64,000 nt of DNA from Sandaracinaceae bacterium (GTDB lineage Bacteria; Myxococcota_A; Polyangia; Polyangiales; Houyiibacteriaceae), in NCBI GenBank assembly GCA_020633075.1, contig JACKEI010000005.1:1-64000 (forward strand). Direction: 5' to 3'. The notes under the pieces were generated by a model. It was not told the DNA's origin. It saw only the letters and a list, made by a program, of their open reading frames with translations, and did no database searches. Shown in pieces: positions 35,046 to 41,699 of the stretch. Every line of letters begins with the position of its first letter. Positions within the stretch are counted from its first letter, which is position 1. The translations under genes and the position numbers were made by a program.

Positions 35046-36260
35046 TCAGGAAGGGGTCTGGATGAGCCGTGCGACGCGCTCTCCGGCGGCCCGAACATCC
35101 GCTGCTCGGACCGTGGAGTAGTGCTCGCGCATCGCGTCCGTGGTGTGCCCGGTGATGGCCTTCGCGGTCACCGGGTCGACGGCCGCCTCCCGAAGGAGGT
35201 CCGTCATGCTGCGGCGGAAGCCGTGGGTCGTGAACGGCCGGTCGAGACCGGCACGCTCACAGGCCCCGCGAAGCACCCCCGACGCGCGGGCGCTCCAGAG
35301 GGGCTTCCCCACCGAGGAGGGGAACATGAGGCCGCTGGGCAGCCCCGGGTGCTGCTCGGCCACCAGGCGGCGCCGGAAGGCGTCGAGGCGGGTCTCCAGG
35401 TAGCTCGGCACCCCGACCCGCCGCGCACGGTTGGTCTTGGTGCTCGGCACGAGCTGCCCTTTCTGCACCTTGCGCGGCACCCAGAGAACGCCGCGGTCGC
35501 CGTCGAGGTCCTCCCACTTGAGGGCGGTCGTCTCGCCCCAGCGGAGCCCCGTGAAGGCCTGGAGCATCAGCGCCGTGGCCGCCACGTAGTCGGCGTCGTC
35601 GTCGAGGGTCACCAGCACCCCACGCAGCTCGCGCAACGTGGGTGTGTTCGAGTCCTCGAAGTTGGTGGGCACCCGGAGCGAGCGCACGGCCAGCGCCGGG
35701 TTCGTGGGTATCCCGCGCAGCCTCACGGCGTCGGTCAGGAGCGTGCGCATCACTCGCAGCCACCCGTTCACGGTGGCAGGTCCGTAGCCCGGGCTGTCTC
35801 CCGAGGGGCGGGTCGCCGTGACGATCCACTCCTCGATGTCGGTCGGCGTCACGCAGTCGAGGTACGTGTCGCGGAGGCGAAGGGTGAGGTGCCCGATGAC
35901 GGTCTGATAGCGGTCCACCGTCGAGGGCTCGATGTCGCCGCGCCCGACCTTGTGGTCGAGCCACCAGGTCGCAAACTCCCCGAGCCGCTCCCTGCGCGTC
36001 TCGCGGCTGGGCTCCACGTCGGGCTGCCTCATGAGCTGGTCACGAAGGAGCACGGCGTCATTGAGGGACGCGTCCGTGAGGACCCGCCGAACGTTTTTCT
36101 TCTTGCCCGTGCGCGGGTCGATGGGCTGCGCCCGCACGATGAAGTCGGTCGTATTCAGCTTCCAAATGCCCGGCAGGACGCGCCTGCCGCTGCTTGATGA
36201 TGTCCGCGTGGTGCTGCTCCACGGGGGAACCGCGATGCGGAACGGCGAGTTGATGATCAC
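35046..36260 (-). CDS. Tyrosine-type site-specific integrase
   Basis: About 404 residues if the GTG at 36260 is the start; the frame is open further but overlaps another gene and loses sense. The core-binding SAM-like domain (about 90-190) precedes a catalytic domain with the complete set: Arg in FTGLRWGETTALKWEDL, the beta-hairpin lysine region PSTKTNRARRVGVP, HGFRRS (His-x-x-Arg), ITGHTTDAM (His) and HYSTV (Tyr nucleophile). These enzymes integrate and excise phage- or island-type elements, usually at tRNA genes. Its 3' end faces the tRNA-Gly fragment 118 bases away. A degraded second integrase lies at 37086-37259. Confidence 0.85.
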   Translation of the reverse strand: MIINSPFRIAVPPWSSTTRTSSSSGRRVLPGIWKLNTTDFIVRAQPIDPRTGKKKNVRRVLTDASLNDAVLLRDQLMRQPDVEPSRETRRERLGEFATWWLDHKVGRGDIEPSTVDRYQTVIGHLTLRLRDTYLDCVTPTDIEEWIVTATRPSGDSPGYGPATVNGWLRVMRTLLTDAVRLRGIPTNPALAVRSLRVPTNFEDSNTPTLRELRGVLVTLDDDADYVAATALMLQAFTGLRWGETTALKWEDLDGDRGVLWVPRKVQKGQLVPSTKTNRARRVGVPSYLETRLDAFRRRLVAEQHPGLPSGLMFPSSVGKPLWSARASGVLRGACERAGLDRPFTTHGFRRSMTDLLREAAVDPVTAKAITGHTTDAMREHYSTVRAADVRAAGERVARLIQTPS

Positions 36261-36479
36261 ACCGGAAGCTGGTTGCCAACGAGCGCCGGGCCGCCTGGCC
36301 GCTGGGCCGCTTGCCGAGCCGGACTTACCCCACAAGCTGCGGACTGGCTCGGCGAGACCAATCGGGCCGAGAAGCCAGGCGATCAGCAAAGCATTCGGGT
36401 ACTGTCCCCGATGCGGCGCGAGCGGGAATGCGGTAGGGCATTGGGCCTTCCGCGTCGGCGCGCTCGCACTGACCAAACG

Positions 36480-37046
36480 ATGCCTCACCTCGCCTTCTAC
36501 GCACTCCCTGTCGACATCGGCCAGATCGCCAGGTTCGCTCTCGACGAGGCCGGGTGCGACATCTTTGAACGACGCTCGCGTCCGGACTGCACGCTTCGGA
36601 AGTTTGGCACGGCCGAAGAGGTCGTCGCTGCAGCGGAGGACAGCAACGGGGGGCTCAGCCTGTCGCTCTACGCCCCGACCATGCGCGGCAGCTTCAGCAT
36701 CGAGCGAATTGCCTTCCAGAGCGACGCAGTCCCCGGCAAGAGCTGGGCGGAGCAGCTCAGCGGATGGGGCTTGATCAGTGTCGAGTGCACCAAGCCGATG
36801 GGAGGACGCTTGGGGCCTTCGAGCATGAACCACAACACGGAGAAGCGGGCTCGTACGTGGGAGGCGACGTACTCAGAGTTGCCGCCTGTCGCCGTCTGGG
36901 ACTTCGCGGAAGTGGCGCGAATTTCGCGTCGCGTGAACCACCACGTCCGGACTCGGCTGGCCGTACGGAAGGTAGGAAGCCGTGTCGTCCTGGCTGCTGC
37001 CGACGAATGGGAACGCTCGGGACAAGGGTCGTTCGCCATAGCCTAG
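36480..37046 (+). CDS. Hypothetical protein
   Basis: 188 residues from ATG 36480. The composition is that of a real soluble protein: MPHLAFYALPVDIGQIARFA, DSNGGLSLSLYAPTMRGSFS, YSELPPVAVWDFAEVARISR. No ribosome-binding site is clear, and no domain is recognised. It is encoded head to head with the integrase, so it may be cargo of the integrated element. Start uncertain. Confidence 0.5.
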   Translation: MPHLAFYALPVDIGQIARFALDEAGCDIFERRSRPDCTLRKFGTAEEVVAAAEDSNGGLSLSLYAPTMRGSFSIERIAFQSDAVPGKSWAEQLSGWGLISVECTKPMGGRLGPSSMNHNTEKRARTWEATYSELPPVAVWDFAEVARISRRVNHHVRTRLAVRKVGSRVVLAAADEWERSGQGSFAIA

Positions 37047-37085
37047 CTGGTCAACGCACGAGGACCTCGACGCCCGGTCAGCGGC

Positions 37086-37259
37086 TCAGCTCTCCCGCTC
37101 GGAGACGGGGAACAAGGGCGCAGCGACCGCTTCGGCGGCAACGCTCTGCTCGGCGCCCGACACGGTCGAGTAGCGCTCATGCATCCGAATCGTCGAGTGT
37201 CCAATCATCGACATGGCGACGGCGGGAGACACCTGGACCTCCCGGAGCCTGTCGTTCAT
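37086..37259 (-). pseudogene. Tyrosine integrase C-terminal remnant
   Basis: 58 codons ending at TGA 37086 read MNDRLREVQVSPAVAMSMIG, then HSTIRMHERYSTVSGAE. This aligns by eye with the end of the intact integrase (TDLLREAAVDPVTAKAITGH and REHYSTVRAAD), keeping the catalytic His and Tyr. The Arg and HxxR motifs and everything upstream are missing. It is a leftover of a second, related integrase. Confidence 0.75.
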
Positions 37260-37274
37260 CCCGCGCTGCGCCGC

Positions 37275-37781
37275 GTCACAACCTCCCCCCGCGCCAAGCG
37301 CGCAAATGCGCGCACAGCATGAATCAAGTGGGATCCTGGTTCGGCGAGCACTGTGGACCGCGACCGCTCAGCCGTCGACCACCTCCCCTCTCCGGGTCGG
37401 GTGGCCAGGTCCGTCGCAGCCTCCGCAGCTGGCGCGAGCCTGGTTGAATTGGATGCGGTCGGCGCAGGCCCGACGGTGGGCCACGGCGAGTCGCTCGGGG
37501 AGGTCCGCCGCGCGCCCGGAGAAGACCTCATCGGGTGTGCGCCCGCCGAGAGCGGCGCGTGGCATCAGGACGTCGTGGTCCTCAACAAAAGGTGGCGATC
37601 AACATCTTCAAGGCAGCGGTTGTGTCGAGGTCGTGGAGATACAGCCACCGGTGCTTCAGCTGCGCCGGTGCGGCAGGTCACAACCCACCCCCGACTCAAC
37701 CGCGCAAGTGCGCGAACCGCATGAAACAGGGCGCGTCCTGCTTCGCGTTCACTGTGGGCCACGAGCGCTCAGCCGTCGACC
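37275..37781. repeat. Pair of about 105-bp diverged direct repeats flanking a transposase remnant
   Basis: Copies at 37275-37380 and 37677-37781 share the framework gtcacaacc, gcgcaa-tgcgcg, cactgtgg and end gctcagccgtcgacca, with scattered substitutions. On the minus strand each begins at a transposase 3' end (tggtcgacggctgag). They look like the ends of two copies of one insertion element whose middle has been lost by recombination. Confidence 0.55.
37368..37665 (-). pseudogene. Transposase (rve integrase-core type) C-terminal remnant, frameshifted
   Basis: Reading leftward, LKHRWLYLHDLDTTAALKML ends in a premature stop, and the adjacent frame continues VEDHDVLMPRAALGGRTPDE then VFSGRAADLPERLAVAHRRA. 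Together these give the end of an rve-type transposase (the HxAL-GGxTPDE motif). One extra base near 37590 separates the two halves. The DDE core is missing. It is flanked by the 105-bp repeats, so this is a decayed insertion sequence. Confidence 0.65.
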
Positions 37782-37823
37782 AAGGCGTCGACATGCCGGA
37801 GCGAAACACCGCGATGACAGACG

Positions 37824-38143
37824 TTAGCGGAGCGCTTTCGCCAGCCGTCGCTTCCAGTAGCCGGGCCTGCGGTGCTGATGGTGCAAAGCGATCACGACGA
37901 GCTCGTCCTCGATTCTGGCGAGCACCACAGCGTAGGAAAGCAGTCAGTCAGGAACCGACGGACATCGACGTCCGAGACGCGCTCGACACGAACACCAGCA
38001 CCCGGGAAGCGGTCGTAGAGCGCGATCTGCTTGCGGACCTGCGACCACAGGTCCTCACCAAGCTCGAGGTCGATCTCGGCGTAGTAGCGAGCGACCTCCT
38101 CGGCCTCGAGCAGCGCCTCGTCGAGCCAACGAACGGTGGGCAT
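37824..38143 (-). pseudogene. RelE/ParE-type toxin, broken by a single-base frameshift
   Basis: ATG 38143 begins a ParE-like toxin: TVRWLDEALLEAEEVARYYA, YDRFPGAGVRVERVSDVDVR, RFLTDCFP. At about 37930 the frame slips. The +1 continuation reads YAVVLARIEDELVVIALHHQ, HRRPGYWKRRLAKALR and stops at 37824, exactly the expected RelE/ParE C-terminus. As written, the product ends after 83 residues without the conserved C-terminal strand. One base difference restores a toxin of about 105 residues, so either the toxin is dead or the base call is wrong. Its start overlaps the antitoxin stop (TGATG). Confidence 0.8.
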
Positions 38144-38376
38144 CAGCGCTCGAGAACTGCGCGAATGCGCTGCTCAACGTGCTCATCAGAATGCAGGACC
38201 GCGGTGCCATCCTGAATGCCCCTCACACGCCGAGCGATCTCGTCGTCCCACTCGAGGTCCACGTCTTCTTGGACGACGTCCTCGTCGAGGCTGTCTAGCT
38301 CGGCGCGGACCAACGCGCGCTGCTCTTTGGGCAGCTTGTAGATCTCGTCGAGAATCTTTCGGACTGGCGAGGACAT
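38143..38376 (-). CDS. Antitoxin of addiction-module (TIGR02574-like) family
   Basis: 77 residues from ATG 38376. MSSPVRKILDEIYKLPKEQR, ALVRAELDSLDED, then EWDDEIARRVRGIQDGTA and HVEQRIRAVLER fit the small helical antitoxins that pair with RelE/ParE toxins: an N-terminal helix for dimerisation and a C-terminal segment that wraps the toxin. The frame is open further upstream, but that part is arginine-rich and not similar. The toxin gene directly follows and overlaps by one base. An intact antitoxin next to a frameshifted toxin suggests the module has lost its poison. Confidence 0.8.
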   Translation of the reverse strand: MSSPVRKILDEIYKLPKEQRALVRAELDSLDEDVVQEDVDLEWDDEIARRVRGIQDGTAVLHSDEHVEQRIRAVLER

Positions 38377-38558
38377 ACTCGAGACGTACGTCCACCTTTG
38401 CACAAAGGCCAGAGGAAGGCGCCTTGCCGGATCGGCGAGTTCCCGTCGGCCCCGCCCGCGTAGTGAGGCACGTCCGGCGCCAGCAACCACCTGCGGCTTG
38501 TCGGCGCCGCGGCCGTCGGCGTGTTGAGTGTCTCTCATCGGCGCACTAAACAGCCGCG

Positions 38559-38762
38559 ATGCCGTTCGTTCCGTTCCACAACCACGCCCCGGAGCTCGCC
38601 AAGCAGGAGACGCGCTCCACCATCCAGATGGACAACCGTGAGCCTGTCCAGACCCACCTCTTCACCGAGAGTTACTGCAACGAGGCAGGGTGCGACTGCC
38701 GGCGCGTCTACATCCAGGTCATATCGGACGAGCCGGGTGTGGCGCAGCCGCGCGCATCGTGA
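38559..38762 (+). CDS. Small cysteine-containing protein, probably truncated
   Basis: 67 residues: MPFVPFHNHAPELAKQETRS, QTHLFTESYCNEAGCDCRRV, YIQVISDE, then an abrupt change to PGVAQPRAS and stop. The segment ESYCNEAGCDCRRVYIQV looks like the start of a larger domain family whose remainder should continue past the strand; an out-of-frame piece (NRAERRRAASGKKRR) follows, so an internal deletion is likely. Function unknown. The 340 bases after this ORF, to 39107, hold no gene I can support. Confidence 0.35.
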   Translation: MPFVPFHNHAPELAKQETRSTIQMDNREPVQTHLFTESYCNEAGCDCRRVYIQVISDEPGVAQPRAS

Positions 38763-39107
38763 GCCACTACAAGACGTTCCGAGCGGGGGTGCCGCGTGGA
38801 GCACCCACACCCGGTATGAACCGCGCAGAGCGCCGCCGCGCGGCCAGCGGCAAGAAGAGGCGCTAGGACGAGCGCGCGTGCACCGCTACACTACGCCGCG
38901 CAGGGCCGGGCCACGCATCGGACACCTCACCGAGAAGTAGCCCCTCGATAGCCGTGATGCTCCGCCGCAAGTTGGACCCACCCTGATGAGCTCATCCAGT
39001 TGCCAAGCGCCCCGCGCCCCCCAAGAGGCGTCTCGTGACCCGCGCTGACCCGACGCCCGAGCGGGCCGACCCGAGCCGGGTCATGGCGTCGCTGGCGCGC
39101 CAGTTCC

Positions 39108-39535
39108 GTGGTGCCGCCGTCGCTCCGCGGCTACCAGAGCGCGGCGCTTGCGGCGTGGGAGGTCGCAGGACGCCGAGGTGTCATCGTCCTCCCGACCGGT
39201 GCCGGCAAGACACGCGTGGCGGTCGCGGCCATCGCGCGGGTGCGTCGTCCGACGTTGTGCGTCGTGCCGACTCGGGTGCTCCTCCATCAGTGGGCGGGAG
39301 CGCTAGAGGAGGCCGGGTTCGCGGACGTCGGGCGGCTGGGTGACGGCTGCAGCGACCTCCGCGACGTGACCGTCGACACGTTCGAGAGCGCGTACCGAGC
39401 CATGCCGCGAGTCGGACACCGTTTCGACTTCCCGGTCGTCGACGAGGTGCACCACTGCGGTCTCGGAGTTCGCGACCTGCTGCTCGCGATGTCTGTTGCC
39501 CGCAGCCGCCTCGGCCTCACTGCGCAGCGTCTTCG
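39108..39535 (+). pseudogene. SF2 (XPB/RAD25-like) helicase, N-terminal fragment
   Basis: From about 39108 the frame reads PSLRGYQSAALAAWEVAGRR, GVIVLPTGAGKTRVAVAAIA (motif I), PTLCVVPTRVLLHQW (motif Ia), VTVDTFESAYR and FPVVDEVHHCG (motif II, DEVH), typical of an XPB-like superfamily 2 helicase. Similarity stops after SRLGLTA at about 39530, where a helicase would continue with motif III and the second RecA domain. Beyond this the DNA belongs to an oppositely oriented gene pair, so the helicase was cut by a rearrangement. Confidence 0.75.
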
Positions 39536-39551
39536 GCACCGAACGCGTTCG

Positions 39552-39776
39552 TCAGCGATCTCCGGGCTCGTGGCCTCCAACGATCACGGCTGCGGACGTC
39601 CATTCTGCGTGGCGCTTTCGCACGTACGCGAAGCGTTCGGGCAAGGTTGGGTACCTCCGCGTGAACCACGCCACGAGCGCCAGGGTCTCCTCCCGCTCGT
39701 CATCGGTGAGGGGGAGCCGCATCCGCGCGAGCGCTTCGTCGACGGGCAGCTCGGGTGCGTCTTCAGCGCGGCTCAT
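39552..39776 (-). CDS. Small partner protein of the nucleotidyltransferase
   Basis: 74 residues from ATG 39776, overlapping the nucleotidyltransferase stop by 4 bases. MSRAEDAPELPVDEALARMR, DDEREETLALVAWFTRRYPT, LPERFAYVRKRHAEWTSAA is a plausible charged helical protein. Its last residues (VIVGGHEPGDR) cross the apparent junction with the truncated helicase, so the C-terminus may be artificial. Such short partners accompany some toxin-antitoxin nucleotidyltransferases. Confidence 0.5.
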   Translation of the reverse strand: MSRAEDAPELPVDEALARMRLPLTDDEREETLALVAWFTRRYPTLPERFAYVRKRHAEWTSAAVIVGGHEPGDR

Positions 39777-40249
39777 TTGCGCTCGCCCCTCAGCGCCTCA
39801 AGCAAGCGTAGGTCCGCAAGGTCTTTGTCGCGCGCGCTCCAGCGCTTCGTTTGGATGAGGTCGTCGAGCGCCGGGACGCGCAGCGTCACCCCCTCGCCGA
39901 GCTGGAGTCGCACGGAGCGCGCGAACACGTCATCGAAGACGACCTCGTCGCCGTCGAGGGTTGCCTTGGAGCGCGCCAGCATCACGTCGATGTGGTCGCC
40001 GTTCTCGATGACGTAGCGCCCCATTCGTCGCGCCTCGTCCGGCGAGCGATTCGGTGCCATGTCGAGCGCTTCGAGGGCCGCGTTGAGCGTCTCCACGTCG
40101 TCGAAGTGGAGCCAGATGTCGTAGTCGGCGGTGAGGACCGGGAGTCCGTAGGCCACGAGGGCGCGTCTGCCGATGAGGACCACTCGAGCTCCGCAGCGCT
40201 CCACCGCAGCAAAGAGCTCGCGCTCATCGTGAACACCGGCCTGCATCAC
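39773..40249 (-). CDS. Nucleotidyltransferase-fold protein (AbiEii/DUF6036-like)
   Basis: 158 residues. The N-terminal half has the pol-beta-type nucleotidyltransferase pattern: RVVLIGRRALVAYGLPVLTA (glycine-containing loop, usually GG/GS), YDIWLHFDD (first acidic pair at the DxD position), and IDVMLARSK further on with the third acidic residue, followed by ALDDLIQTKRWSARDKDLAD, a helix conserved in AbiEii/DUF6036 proteins. These enzymes can inactivate tRNA or proteins by nucleotide addition in abortive-infection or toxin-antitoxin modules. The overlapping downstream small gene would be its partner. The Arg-Arg in place of the usual Gly-Ser is a deviation. Confidence 0.75.
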   Translation of the reverse strand: MMQAGVHDERELFAAVERCGARVVLIGRRALVAYGLPVLTADYDIWLHFDDVETLNAALEALDMAPNRSPDEARRMGRYVIENGDHIDVMLARSKATLDGDEVVFDDVFARSVRLQLGEGVTLRVPALDDLIQTKRWSARDKDLADLRLLEALRGERK

Positions 40250-40399
40250 GGAGAGTGTATCTCAATGGCGGCTGTTCGTCGTCTCGTGACGTCGGGCCAA
40301 GCGAATGCGCCACTGCGCGCTCAGATGGAACCCGCCGACGGTCTTCGCCCGTCAAGAGACTCTCCCGAGGACCTCGTCCCGGGCGCTCGTCACCTCGCG

Positions 40400-40843
40400 T
40401 CAATCATCATTGGCTTGTGTCAGGGGCCGTTCGTCTCGCGACACGATGGCGAAGTCGCCTTCCTCCATGTCGAACGTCCCCGCCTTCCGCAGCGCTTCGA
40501 GCTCCCAGTGCAGGGTACGCTCTGGGGGGCGCGTGTCTCCTGGCCACCAGGTCATGTAGAGCTCGACGTGACCGGACGCTGCAGCCGCCTCGGCGAGATA
40601 GGCGATGAGCGCTGATTGGGACGCGCGCGATGATGCCTTCTCGTCTGCGCCAGCCGTCTCGGAGTACCCGAACCCGCACGAACACCCCGAGTAGGCGCCG
40701 AGTCTCACGACGTGCGGAAGAGAGAAGCAACCGCGCAGCCCGGCCTCGTTCTCACGCAGCGGCGCAACGCTGAAGGCTGCCCCTTCGTACCACTCCACGA
40801 GCGGGGGCGCCTTCGACGCGGCGAGGTAGAAGCCATTGCACAT
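40400..40843 (-). CDS. Hypothetical protein with cysteine-rich centre
   Basis: 147 residues. MCNGFYLAASKAPPLVEWYE, GCFSLPHVVRLGAYSGCSCG, SALIAYLAEAAAASGHVELY, MTWWPGDTRPP has clear coding character. The cluster YSGCSCGFGY in a glycine context may bind a metal. No family is recognised. Orphan gene in the rearranged region. Confidence 0.6.
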   Translation of the reverse strand: MCNGFYLAASKAPPLVEWYEGAAFSVAPLRENEAGLRGCFSLPHVVRLGAYSGCSCGFGYSETAGADEKASSRASQSALIAYLAEAAAASGHVELYMTWWPGDTRPPERTLHWELEALRKAGTFDMEEGDFAIVSRDERPLTQANDD

Positions 40844-40872
40844 GGGGGTTCTGTCGGAGGCAGACCGCTTGC

Positions 40873-41202
40873 TCAGCGCAGGGTCGAGAGCCAGAACAAC
40901 GCGGCGTCCAGCGCCGCGCTCTCCGCCGCGGTGGATGGTGCGGGGGCCTGTGAGGTGTGCCGGCCGGATGCGGACACGACTCGGGGCTCTGGCCGCGTCA
41001 GCTTTGCGGCCGCCGGCGGTGCGGACTCGGGCTGGTAGACGAGCGTGGCTACGTCGTCCCAGGTGTCGGGCGTGGCGTCCCCCTGCCCCGCGTGCGCGCG
41101 CTCCGGGGCGAGCTCACGAATGTGGGAGCCCCGCTCCTCGGAGGCGTCATCGGGCTCCAAGAGATCGGCAAGTCCAGGTTCCGCGAGGTTGAGTTTAGGC
41201 AT
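40873..41202 (-). CDS. Small Ala/Pro-rich protein
   Basis: 109 residues from ATG 41202 with GAGGAG six bases upstream. It begins MPKLNLAEPGLADLLEPDDA, has an acidic middle (TPDTWDDVATLVYQPE), then a Pro/Ala-rich linker and a helical end (ESAALDAALFWLSTLR). No domain is recognised. Its upstream region is one member of a duplicated segment (41254-41356). Confidence 0.5.
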   Translation of the reverse strand: MPKLNLAEPGLADLLEPDDASEERGSHIRELAPERAHAGQGDATPDTWDDVATLVYQPESAPPAAAKLTRPEPRVVSASGRHTSQAPAPSTAAESAALDAALFWLSTLR

Positions 41203-41253
41203 GGGTGGCTCCTCTTGGTCCCCAGTGCTGTGGCGGCTCGCTCCGGTTGCCGC

Positions 41254-41694
41254 AGCAAGCACATCAGGGACATTGGAAGCTTATGCTCTGGCGCTACTCC
41301 TCGCTTTATCACCCAGGGCCAAACGCTGGGCATTCACGGCCATCGCGCTGCGCCGTCGATGTCCACCACCGACGAGGAATCCGAGGTGACGCTCAGGGTG
41401 CCGGCCCCTGACCTCACCACCGGTTGGGCCGGCGTCTGCTCGCGGGGTGCCTGCGTGGCAGGTTCCGCGCGCGGTGCCGGCGTCGCGCGCGCCGCGCCAG
41501 GTGCAGGTGGGTCGAGGGGCTCGAGCTCAGCCGGCAAGGTCAGGCCGGCCAAGCTCGCGCGGGGGTCGGCTGGGTTCGAATGCCCCAGCACACACATCGG
41601 GAACTGTAGGCAGTGTATGCCTGCACCCCACCATTCCAGTAATCACCCTGGGCCAAACGATGGCCATTCGTGGCCATCTCGCTGGGCTGCGTCA
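41254..41694. repeat. Two diverged copies of an approx. 105-bp intergenic segment
   Basis: Copies at 41254-41356 and 41585-41694 share agca-caca, tatgc, and most clearly the block gggccaaacg-tgg-cattc followed by ggccatc-cgctg. On the minus strand each precedes a short gene (40873-41202 and 41334-41597), so a promoter/leader unit appears to have been duplicated with a small gene behind it. Confidence 0.5.
41334..41597 (-). CDS. Possible small Ala/Pro-rich protein
   Basis: 87 residues: MCVLGHSNPADPRASLAGLT, then a Pro/Ala-rich stretch and a Val/Ser end (GTLSVTSDSSSVVDID). The composition resembles the neighbouring gene at 40873-41202, and both sit behind copies of the same upstream repeat, which favours coding. 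There is no good ribosome-binding site, and no domain. The 3' part overlaps the other repeat copy. Confidence 0.35.
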   Translation of the reverse strand: MCVLGHSNPADPRASLAGLTLPAELEPLDPPAPGAARATPAPRAEPATQAPREQTPAQPVVRSGAGTLSVTSDSSSVVDIDGAARWP

Positions 41695-41699
41695 CCCCG

